NCBI GenBank assembly: GCA_025980625.1
Contig: JAICXG010000045.1
Coordinates: 1-14,763, forward strand
Direction of reading: 5' to 3'
DNA: 14,763 bases
Origin: Chthoniobacterales bacterium
GTDB taxonomy: Bacteria > Verrucomicrobiota > Verrucomicrobiia > Chthoniobacterales > UBA10450
The position numbers were made by a program, and so were the translations under genes. The notes under the pieces are model-generated. The model saw nothing but the letters and a program-made list of their open reading frames with translations. It made no database searches and was not told the origin of the DNA. Below, one piece after another: positions 7,701 through 14,191 of the stretch; the first letter of the stretch is position 1; every line of letters starts with the position of its first letter.

Positions 7701-7817
7701 GGCGTCATCCTGCCTGGTGGTCGCGCGAAGTGCACGTTTTTTGTTAGGCGCTTGATCGTCGCAACCACTACTTCGGTGCGACGCGGGTGGTTTTTAGTGC
7801 GCAGAGACTTCCTTCCC

Positions 7818-7847
7818 TTGACAGTCAAACAACGACCTCACTACAAT
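7818..7847 (+). promoter_or_regulatory. Near-consensus sigma70-type promoter
   Basis: A perfect -35 hexamer TTGACA (7818-7823) and a 5/6 -10 hexamer TACAAT (7842-7847) are separated by 18 bp. Transcription would start near 7854, about 53 bp before the ATG at 7907. This supports the plus-strand gene and its start over the GTG at 7787, which lies upstream of the promoter. The -35 is part of the perfect inverted repeat TTGAC-A-GTCAA (7818-7828), which could be an operator half-site pair. Confidence 0.65.
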
Positions 7848-7906
7848 CGATCGTAAAGCGAAATCAGCTGCCGGTTGATCGCTCCTCACTTACTCAGACC
7901 CAAGCC

Positions 7907-8461
7907 ATGGATCGTTGCATCAAGCCGCAGCTGATAAAGCTGAGCAAAATCGAAGCTGCACGGCGGCAGATTGAGTCTGCTATCTGGCTCTGGTTTCTCG
8001 ACGGCGATACGGTCTCAATCCAAACCCTGGCTGCGGCGGCCGAGCGCACTCTGCTCGAGCTGGCAGAGCTTTGGGGCGCGCGCGCCTGGCCCTCGAGCGC
8101 TCGCTATCTTCCAAAGCGAAAGCGGCCCGCCCGGCCACTCCGCAGCGATGATGCGGCTGACTTTTTCAAGGAGGCAAAGGCGGACGAGAGCTGCGAGGTG
8201 AGTAAACAATGGACCGAGCTCCATCTTTTCGATGCAGTGATGGCTTACAGCAACCTCGCGCCAGAGCGATGTGGAAGCGCGTTGATGTCGACTTTTGTCG
8301 TCCGCTTTGGCGTGGAAAGACAGGAGCTCTTTGTCCGCGATGCCTTCTCTCTCCTGGAACGCAAGATCAGCAAGAGTTTCAACATCCGTCGCCTTGAGCG
8401 CCTCTCGAAGATTGAGTTTCTCAAGGAATTCCTTGGCTTTCTCGGGCGCCCTCTCGACTAA
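7907..8461 (+). CDS. Hypothetical protein, helix-rich, widespread uncharacterised type
   Basis: A 184-residue protein of unknown function. The N-terminal half, with 'LSKIEAARRQIESAIWLWF', 'LDGDTVSIQTLAAAAERTLL' and later 'DFFKEAK' and 'ELHLFDAVMAYSNL', resembles a family of bacterial hypotheticals of the form 'TAI.L.f..GDPVSIHTLa.AA...L' followed by 'LFDAv..Y'. That likeness is from memory and is the main reason to prefer this strand. The C-terminal third is basic ('RKISKSFNIRRLERLSKIEF') and is not recognised. There is no signal peptide or membrane helix. The strong promoter at 7818-7847 places the start at ATG 7907, though no Shine-Dalgarno is visible. An open frame of 189 codons lies on the opposite strand (8015-8584); I treat it as a shadow. 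The downstream acyl-CoA dehydrogenase operon has its own promoter. Confidence 0.6.
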   Translation: MDRCIKPQLIKLSKIEAARRQIESAIWLWFLDGDTVSIQTLAAAAERTLLELAELWGARAWPSSARYLPKRKRPARPLRSDDAADFFKEAKADESCEVSKQWTELHLFDAVMAYSNLAPERCGSALMSTFVVRFGVERQELFVRDAFSLLERKISKSFNIRRLERLSKIEFLKEFLGFLGRPLD

Positions 8462-8512
8462 GCCACGGGCCAGCCGCCGGGCACGCGCCGCATCAACCGC
8501 AACGCCTGCGGC

Positions 8513-8541
8513 TTGACCGGTTTTCGCCGCGGTTCTAGAAT
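8513..8541 (+). promoter_or_regulatory. Near-consensus sigma70-type promoter of the acd-etf operon
   Basis: TTGACC (8513-8518) and TAGAAT (8536-8541) are separated by exactly 17 bp, one mismatch each from TTGACA and TATAAT. The predicted start near 8548 leaves a leader of about 93 nt before the ATG at 8641. It lies in the 179-bp gap after the hypothetical gene, where a promoter for the four-gene electron-transfer operon is expected. Confidence 0.65.
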
Positions 8542-8640
8542 GGCCGCTCACCGCGTCCGCGGGAGAATCCCGACGCAACGGCATCGGCTTTGCTCAATTG
8601 TTCGGGATGCAGGGGCGCATTAGCGAGATAACTTGATCGA

Positions 8641-9786
8641 ATGGATTTTTCGTGGTCGGACCAACAACGCGAGTTGCTCGACGCGGTCAGTCGTTTTGGC
8701 CGCGAGCAACTCACTTACGAGGTTATCGAGAACGATCGGAACGCTGTCTTTAATCACGACGCCTGGAAGAAATGCGGCGAGTTCGGCATCCAGGGCTTGC
8801 TCGTGCCAACCGAATACGGCGGGCTCGGCCAGGATCCCCTAACGACGGTCGCGGCGCTCGAGCGGCTCGGTTACGCCTGCAAGGACAACGGTCTGCTCTT
8901 CTCCATCAACGCCCATATGTGGACCGCGGTGATCCCGCTCGTCTTCAACGGCACCGAGGCGCAAAAGCGCAAATTTTTGCCCGGGCTGTGCGACGGCACT
9001 CTCATCGGCGGCAACGCGATGAGCGAGCCCAACAGCGGCTCCGATGCCTTCGCTCTCGCCACGACCGCGACTCGCGCAGGCGACAAATACATTCTCAACG
9101 GCAGCAAAATCTTTTGCACGAACGGGCCGATCGCCGACATGCTGGTCGTTTTCGCCAATGTCGACAAAAGCCGCGGCCAGGACGGCATCACCGCCTTCCT
9201 AGTCGAGAAAGGCGCGCCCGGTTTTGATCCCTCGCACAAGATCGAGAAGATGGGCGTGCGCACTTCGCCGATGGCTGAGGTGTTCTTCGAAAACTGCGAA
9301 GTTCCGGCGGAAAATCTCCTCGGCAAAGAAGGCGGCGGCGCGTTTCTTTTCACCCGCTCGATGACTTGGGAACGCGGCTGCATTCTCGCCAGCGCGGTCG
9401 GCTCGATGCAGCGCCTGCTCGAGAAATGCATTCGTTACGCTAACGAACGCAAACAAGGCGGCCAATCAATCGGCAAATACCAACTCGTCGCAAGTAAGAT
9501 CGTCGACATGAAACTGCGGGTCGAGAGCGCGCGTCACATACTCTATCACTACGGCTGGGTCGCGGGTCACCGAAAGGCCGTTTATCTCGAAGCCGCGATG
9601 ACCAAACTCCATCTCGCCGATGCCTGGGTGAAATGCGCCGAGGACGCAATCCAGATCCACGGCGGCTATGGTTATATGACAGAGTACGAAGTCGAACGTG
9701 AGTTGCGCGATGCGATTGGCGCAAAGCTTTATTCTGGGACGAGCGAAATCCAGCGTAACATCATCGCTTCACTCATCGGCCTGTGA
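8641..9786 (+). CDS. Acyl-CoA dehydrogenase (catalytic Glu at isovaleryl-type position)
   Basis: A 381-residue flavoprotein with the full acyl-CoA dehydrogenase fold. It oxidises an acyl thioester to the 2,3-enoyl form and passes electrons to ETF. The N-terminal helical domain (about 5-120) has 'LLVPTEYGGLGQDPL' and 'GTEAQKRKFLPGL'. The beta domain carries 'AMSEPNSGSD' (126-135) and 'LNGSKIFCTNG' (152-162). The C-terminal helical domain has 'QIHGGYGYMTEYEVERELRD' and 'YSGTSEIQRNII'. The usual catalytic Glu of short- and medium-chain enzymes (YEGT) is Ser365 here. E244 in 'MTWERGCILAS' lies where isovaleryl-CoA and long-chain dehydrogenases have their base. Branched-chain, long-chain or carrier-protein-bound substrates are therefore possible. 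It is the first gene of an operon with etfB, etfA and an EtfD-like gene, and its stop overlaps the etfB start as GTGA. Confidence 0.95.
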   Translation: MDFSWSDQQRELLDAVSRFGREQLTYEVIENDRNAVFNHDAWKKCGEFGIQGLLVPTEYGGLGQDPLTTVAALERLGYACKDNGLLFSINAHMWTAVIPLVFNGTEAQKRKFLPGLCDGTLIGGNAMSEPNSGSDAFALATTATRAGDKYILNGSKIFCTNGPIADMLVVFANVDKSRGQDGITAFLVEKGAPGFDPSHKIEKMGVRTSPMAEVFFENCEVPAENLLGKEGGGAFLFTRSMTWERGCILASAVGSMQRLLEKCIRYANERKQGGQSIGKYQLVASKIVDMKLRVESARHILYHYGWVAGHRKAVYLEAAMTKLHLADAWVKCAEDAIQIHGGYGYMTEYEVERELRDAIGAKLYSGTSEIQRNIIASLIGL

Positions 9787-10538
9787 CTCAGCCGGTAGAG
9801 AAAATCCTGGTGGCTTTCAAGAGCGTGCCCGACCCCTACGAGGCCGCCGCGCCGGGAGACTCAGGCAGCACCGCAAAGTCGGTCATTAATCCTTTTGACG
9901 AGATCGCAATCGAAGAAGCACTCCGGATTCGCGAACGCGGCGAAACGAGTGAGATTGTAGGAGTAACTATCGGGCCATCCAGCATTGATGAGCAAGTCCG
10001 CGCCGCAATGGCCATGGGTGTGGATCGAGCGATCCGGATCGACGATGCGCGGTTACTCGATCCTTATGCCGTCGCCCGCATCCTGCGCGGCGTGATCGAG
10101 AAGGAAGCGCCGCAACTCGTTCTTATGGGGAAACAGGCGGTCGATGACGATTCCAATCAGGTCGGCCAGATGCTCGCCGGATTGTTAGGCTGGCCTCAGG
10201 CAACCTTTGTCTCAAAGATTGAGTTGCTCGACAACCGCACTCGCGCCCGCTGCACGCGCGAGACGGACGCCGGTCTTGAGGTGATTGACGTTAATCTGCC
10301 GGCTATAATCACAGCTGACCTTCGGCTCAACGAACCGCGCTATGTCTCACTACCCGGGCTGATCAAAGCGCGCAAAAAGCCTATCGACGTACAAACCTGC
10401 CAACAGTTAGGCGTAATCGTCGAGCCGCTTACCCGGCTAAGTTCGACGGCTCGCCCTGCGAGACGCAGTGCCGGGACCAGGGTTGAGTCAGTTGCAGAAC
10501 TGGTCATCAAGCTCAAGGAGGAGGCGAAAGTCCTTTGA
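9783..10538 (+). CDS. etfB: Electron transfer flavoprotein beta subunit
   Basis: A 251-residue EtfB, which binds AMP and docks with EtfA to carry electrons from acyl-CoA dehydrogenases. Visible marks are 'KILVAFKSVPDPYE' at the N-terminus and 'INPFDEIAIEEALRI' (36-50). The AMP-binding stretch is 'LMGKQAVDDDSNQVGQML' (114-131), followed by 'LLGWPQATFVSK'. The family signature is 'RETDAGLEVIDVNLPAI' and 'DLRLNEPRYVSLPGL'. The recognition loop and the GKQA.DDD.NQ motif match ordinary (non-bifurcating) ETF. The start is GTG, overlapping the dehydrogenase stop as GTGA, without its own clear Shine-Dalgarno; coupled translation is likely. The tail contains a strong AAGGAGGAGG that serves etfA. Confidence 0.96.
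   Translation: MTQPVEKILVAFKSVPDPYEAAAPGDSGSTAKSVINPFDEIAIEEALRIRERGETSEIVGVTIGPSSIDEQVRAAMAMGVDRAIRIDDARLLDPYAVARILRGVIEKEAPQLVLMGKQAVDDDSNQVGQMLAGLLGWPQATFVSKIELLDNRTRARCTRETDAGLEVIDVNLPAIITADLRLNEPRYVSLPGLIKARKKPIDVQTCQQLGVIVEPLTRLSSTARPARRSAGTRVESVAELVIKLKEEAKVL
10515..10524 (+). promoter_or_regulatory. Strong Shine-Dalgarno fixing a TTG start for etfA
   Basis: AAGGAGGAGG lies 10 bp before the TTG at 10535, inside the end of etfB. No ATG or GTG in the etfA frame lies close by, so this site decides the unusual TTG start. It is the clearest ribosome binding site in the operon. Confidence 0.8.
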
Positions 10539-11500
10539 CGAAAACGAACACGCTCATCCTCATCGAGCACGATCGCCAGCAGGTGAAACGCCCTTCGCTG
10601 CACGCCGTCACCGCTGCGCAGCAACTCGGTGGCGACTATTCGCTCCTCTTGCTTGGCTCGGCCGTGGGCGAAATGGCGAAGTCACTCCTAGGTTACGGTG
10701 CCGCGTCACTCCTCGTGGCGGACCACGCCGAGTTAGCCGAGCCGCTTGCCGATCGTTATGCTCTCGTCATCGCAGACGCTTTTCAAAAATGCGGCGCCAC
10801 GACACTGCTCGGCACCTCCTCAACCTTCAGCAAAGACATTCTGCCCCGGGCCGCTGCCTTACTCGACGCGCCAATGCTTACTGATGTCATGACGATCGAA
10901 GGGAACGGCAACTCTTTTACCCGACCGATCAATGCCGGTAGTATGATCGCGACTGTGCAGCTTGGGAGTGAGCGACGTGTCCTAAGTATCCGCGCCTCCG
11001 CTTTTGCCGCGCCAACCGGCAACACAGCCGTGAGTCCCATCGAGCAACTCGCGGTCGACGCCGCCCTTCTGCCTAACGGAATGCAATTTGTCTCCCGCGA
11101 AGAACGCATTTCGGATCGGCCCGATCTGACTGAGGCCCGGGTCGTGGTTGGCGGCGGCCGTCCCTTGAAAGACAAAGAGACTTTCGATCGCCTCGTCGGC
11201 GGTCTCGCCGATGCGCTCGGCGGTGCCATCGGCGCAACCCGTGCGGCGGTCGACACGGGCCTCGCTCCTAACGACTACCAAATTGGCCAGACCGGCAAAG
11301 TCATCGCCCCAGACTTATACATTGCGCTTGGGATTTCCGGCGCCATCCAGCATCTCGCCGGGATCAAAGATTCCCGGGTCATCATTGCCATCAACAAAGA
11401 CCCTGACGCACCCATCTTCCAGATGGCGACCTATGCTTTGGTCGGTGACGTGCATCAAGTCGTGCCCGAGCTGATAGAAGCGCTTCGCGACCGGGAATAA
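10535..11500 (+). CDS. etfA: Electron transfer flavoprotein alpha subunit
   Basis: A 321-residue EtfA. The N-terminal domain (about 1-185) starts 'TNTLILIEHD' and includes 'TLLGTSSTFSKDILPRAAAL' and 'TRPINAGSMIATV'. The C-terminal FAD domain has 'VVVGGGRPL' (203-211), 'GATRAAVDTGLAPNDYQIGQ' (233-252), 'TGKVIAPDLYIALGISGAIQ' (253-272) with 'HLAG' following, and 'INKDPDAPIFQMATYALVGD' (286-305). These are the standard isoalloxazine and phosphate contacts, including R236 and H273, so the subunit should bind FAD. It starts with TTG inside a TTGA overlap with etfB, behind a strong Shine-Dalgarno. The stop is followed after 35 bp by the EtfD-like gene. Together with EtfB it accepts electrons from the dehydrogenase encoded upstream. 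Confidence 0.96.
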   Translation: MTKTNTLILIEHDRQQVKRPSLHAVTAAQQLGGDYSLLLLGSAVGEMAKSLLGYGAASLLVADHAELAEPLADRYALVIADAFQKCGATTLLGTSSTFSKDILPRAAALLDAPMLTDVMTIEGNGNSFTRPINAGSMIATVQLGSERRVLSIRASAFAAPTGNTAVSPIEQLAVDAALLPNGMQFVSREERISDRPDLTEARVVVGGGRPLKDKETFDRLVGGLADALGGAIGATRAAVDTGLAPNDYQIGQTGKVIAPDLYIALGISGAIQHLAGIKDSRVIIAINKDPDAPIFQMATYALVGDVHQVVPELIEALRDRE

Positions 11501-11535
11501 CACACAACCTGGTTACGAACCACTTGGTTAAGTCA

Positions 11536-13527
11536 ATGATCGCGCTGGATGTTCAAACCACCACTCGGCAGGTCTTTGTCAATATCGCCCCATGGATGCG
11601 GATCGTTTTCTTCATCATGATCACTGCCAGCATGCTTGTAATGGCGTGGCAGCTGGAAAAGCGCCGGCGACTTTGGCGCACCGGAGAACGCCCCGGGTTT
11701 ACCCGTGACTGGCGGGTCTGGCTTCAGCGCCTTACAGTCTATGCCCTGGCTCAGAAACGAGTCCACAAGAAGTCACTCGGCGCACTTCTTCACCTGCTGC
11801 TCTCGAGTGGATTTATCGTTCTCGCCATTGGAACCACGCTTCTCGCGATCGCCTATGACGGTCCCTATTACTTTCACCATGGCTGGTATTATCTCATCTA
11901 TGAAGTAACGCTGGATATCTTTGGCGTCGCTTTTTGTCTCGGTTGCCTCCTTGCCCTCTATCGCCGCGCCTGGTCCAAACCCCCGAGTCTCGGTCATAAC
12001 TGGCGCGACTGGTGGCTCCTCAGTTGCTTGCTCGCGATTGGACTCACCGGCTTTCTGGTCGAAGCTTTGCGGATTCATTTTACTCAGGTGCAGCCTTGGC
12101 TGGCTCACTGGTCGGTTATCGGCTGGGCGATTGACGTCACTTTCCTGCGGGGACTCGGTTTGAAGACGGCGCAGAATCTGCACCTCGCGAGCTGGTGGGT
12201 GCACGCCATTCTTGTTGGCGCGTTCTTTGTTACGTTTCCGGTTAATCGCTTCCTTCACACTCTTACCGGGCCGTTAAACATTGCCACCCGCCCGAAGCGA
12301 CCGATGGGCGCACTCGCGCCCTTAACCATGGCGGAAGTGGAAGAAAGCGGTCGCACCGGGGTGGCGGAGCTGCGCAACTTTACTCAGTCCCAGCTTCTTA
12401 GCCTGGATGCCTGCATGGAATGTGGGCGTTGTGAGGACGCCTGCCCGGCGTTCGCCTCGGGCAAGCCGCTTTCGCCCAAAGCCGTCGTCGTCGATTTGCG
12501 CGACTTAATGTCGTTAGGCGGCGGAAATGTCCATGAGACAATTCGCGACGAAACGCTTTGGGCGTGCACCATGTGTCAGGCCTGCGTCCAGGAATGCCCG
12601 GTCCTAATCGGCCATGTCGATCTCATCAGCGACATGCGTCGCGACCTGATCGGCGAAGGGCGACTCTCAGGACCGCCGGCCAAGGCGCTCCAGCAGATTG
12701 GAAACCAGGCGAATCCTTACGGTCGCTCGAACACGGACCGGCTCGCCTGGGCTGAAGGACTCGACGTCCCGACGGTCGAAAGTAACCCTGACTTCGAATA
12801 TCTCCTTTGGGTAGGGTGCGCAGCGTCCTTTGATTCCCGGGCGCAAAAGATCGCGCGCGCCACCGCACAGTTGCTCCAACAGGCGGGCGTGAACTTTGCC
12901 GTCCTCGGCAGGGAAGAAACCTGCACAGGCGATCCGGCGCGGCGGATTGGAGACGAGTTCCTTTTCCAGGAGCGAGCGCAGACGAATATCGAGACGCTCG
13001 GGCGCCGCAAGGTGAAGAAAATCGTCACACCATGTCCGCACTGCCATAACACAATTAAGAACGAATACCCGCAGTTTGGTGGACAGTATGAAGTCCAACA
13101 CCATTCGGCACTCCTTGCCGAACTGATTGCCGCAGGTCGTCTGCCTAACGAATCTAAGAACGATGACGAAGGGCCGATCACCCTCCACGATCCCTGCTAT
13201 CTCGCCCGGGTGAACGGCGAGACCGAAGCGAGCCGGCAGGTGATCGGGGCTGCGCACGATCCAGAGTATCGCGAGATGCCGCGTTGCGGGAAAAAGACTT
13301 TTTGCTGCGGGGCGGGCGGGGGACGGATGTGGTTTGACGAAGCGCCGGAACAACGCGTTTCCAAGTTGCGCGCGACGGAAGCAGTCGCGACCGGAGCGAA
13401 GACTTTAGCCACGGCTTGTCCGTTTTGTCTTAACATGATGACCGATGGCGTGGCGGGCACGCCGGGCGCGGAGGAGATGAAAGTAATGGATATATCCGAG
13501 TTACTCCTCAGCCGTCAGGCTAAGTGA
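11536..13527 (+). CDS. Membrane Fe-S/CCG-domain ETF:menaquinone oxidoreductase (EtfD type)
   Basis: A 663-residue membrane iron-sulfur protein. Six hydrophobic helices (about 21-38, 83-106, 117-142, 157-177, 190-206, 219-240) form a nitrate-reductase-gamma-like cytochrome b part with candidate haem histidines (H86, H223, H241). Two 4Fe-4S motifs follow: C293-C296-C299-C303 in 'CMECGRCEDACP' and C344-C347-C350-C354 in 'CTMCQACVQECP'. Then come two CCG (HdrB/D-type) domains: 'VGCAAS' (C428), 'ETCTGDPARR' (C463) and 'CPHC' (C500, C503); then 'DPCYLAR' (C554), 'FCCGAGGGRMW' (C590-C591) and 'CPFC' (C629, C632 region). This is the layout of EtfD, which passes electrons from ETF to menaquinone. Its place after etfBA supports the same role. 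I chose the ATG at 11536; an in-frame TTG at 11524 is less likely. No Shine-Dalgarno is visible. The 3' end overlaps trmD by 8 bp, tail to tail. Confidence 0.9.
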   Translation: MIALDVQTTTRQVFVNIAPWMRIVFFIMITASMLVMAWQLEKRRRLWRTGERPGFTRDWRVWLQRLTVYALAQKRVHKKSLGALLHLLLSSGFIVLAIGTTLLAIAYDGPYYFHHGWYYLIYEVTLDIFGVAFCLGCLLALYRRAWSKPPSLGHNWRDWWLLSCLLAIGLTGFLVEALRIHFTQVQPWLAHWSVIGWAIDVTFLRGLGLKTAQNLHLASWWVHAILVGAFFVTFPVNRFLHTLTGPLNIATRPKRPMGALAPLTMAEVEESGRTGVAELRNFTQSQLLSLDACMECGRCEDACPAFASGKPLSPKAVVVDLRDLMSLGGGNVHETIRDETLWACTMCQACVQECPVLIGHVDLISDMRRDLIGEGRLSGPPAKALQQIGNQANPYGRSNTDRLAWAEGLDVPTVESNPDFEYLLWVGCAASFDSRAQKIARATAQLLQQAGVNFAVLGREETCTGDPARRIGDEFLFQERAQTNIETLGRRKVKKIVTPCPHCHNTIKNEYPQFGGQYEVQHHSALLAELIAAGRLPNESKNDDEGPITLHDPCYLARVNGETEASRQVIGAAHDPEYREMPRCGKKTFCCGAGGGRMWFDEAPEQRVSKLRATEAVATGAKTLATACPFCLNMMTDGVAGTPGAEEMKVMDISELLLSRQAK

Positions 13528-14188
13528 GTAGGTCGGGTCGATTTTCACGCGTTCGGCGCTCGGCTTCGCTCCTGCGCCAGGCGGCGATCTCCGCATGATG
13601 CCCCGAAAGAAGGACCTCCGGGACCTTCCAGCCGCGAAACTCTGCCGGCCGGGTGTATTGCGGTGCTTCCAGTAAGCCGCTGCTGAAACTGTCATCCGTC
13701 GCGCCCAGTTCATGTCCAAGCACGCCCGGCAATAACCTCACCGTCGCGTCGACAACTATCACAGCCGCAATCGCGCCATTCGTCAGGACATAGTCGCCAA
13801 GAGAGATTTCCTCGTCGACCAAGTGTTCGATGATCCGGTGATCGACTCCTTCATAATGTCCGCAGATCAGGATGAGATGTTCTTCTTTTGATAACTGTTG
13901 CGCCATGGCCTGAGTAAAGCGCCGGCCCTGCGGTGTCATCATAAGAATGCGGCTGCGCTCGCTGTGGAGTGACTCGACCGCGGCGAAAATTGGTTCCGGT
14001 TTCATCACCATGCCCGGCCCTCCGCCAAAGGGCGCGTCATCGACCGTATGATGACGGTCGTGTGTCCAGCTCCGCAAGTTATGAATGCGGAGATCGAGCG
14101 CGCCGGTCTCCTGCGCTCGTCCCATCATGCTGAGGTCGAGCGGCGCGCGACAGATTTCCGGGAAGAGAGTGACGATATCGATGCGCAC
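13520..14188 (-). CDS. trmD: tRNA (guanine-37-N1)-methyltransferase
   Basis: A 222-residue TrmD, a SPOUT knot methyltransferase that uses S-adenosylmethionine to methylate G37 of tRNAs with G at 36 (Pro, Leu, Arg), which prevents +1 frameshifts. Key segments are 'RIDIVTLFPE' (2-11), 'HTVDDAPFGGGPGMVMKPEP' (47-66), 'CGHYEGVDHRI' (109-119) and the knot 'GDYVLTNGAIAAVIVVDA' (131-148). 'RLLPGVLG' holds R151, and 'DDSFSSGLLEAPQYTRP' holds D166, the likely general base. 'VLLSGHHAEIAAWR' is near the end. It is 20-30 residues shorter than many homologues at the C-terminus but keeps all motifs. The start is GTG at 14188, three bases after the upstream stop, with AAGGCG some 12 bp before it. The usual rpsP-rimM-rplS neighbours are absent. 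It converges on the EtfD-like gene. Confidence 0.96.
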   Translation of the reverse strand: MRIDIVTLFPEICRAPLDLSMMGRAQETGALDLRIHNLRSWTHDRHHTVDDAPFGGGPGMVMKPEPIFAAVESLHSERSRILMMTPQGRRFTQAMAQQLSKEEHLILICGHYEGVDHRIIEHLVDEEISLGDYVLTNGAIAAVIVVDATVRLLPGVLGHELGATDDSFSSGLLEAPQYTRPAEFRGWKVPEVLLSGHHAEIAAWRRSEAERRTRENRPDLLT

Positions 14189-14191
14189 GGC

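Noticed and set aside
7787..7906. GTG start at 7787 for the hypothetical gene
   Set aside because: It lies upstream of the near-consensus promoter at 7818-7847, so the predicted transcript would not contain it.
8015..8584. 189-residue minus-strand frame
   Set aside because: It mirrors the codons of the preferred plus-strand gene, has no recognised family, and spans the strong promoter at 8513-8541.
12667..13353. 228-residue minus-strand frame
   Set aside because: It is antisense to the CCG domains of the EtfD-like protein and has no family features.
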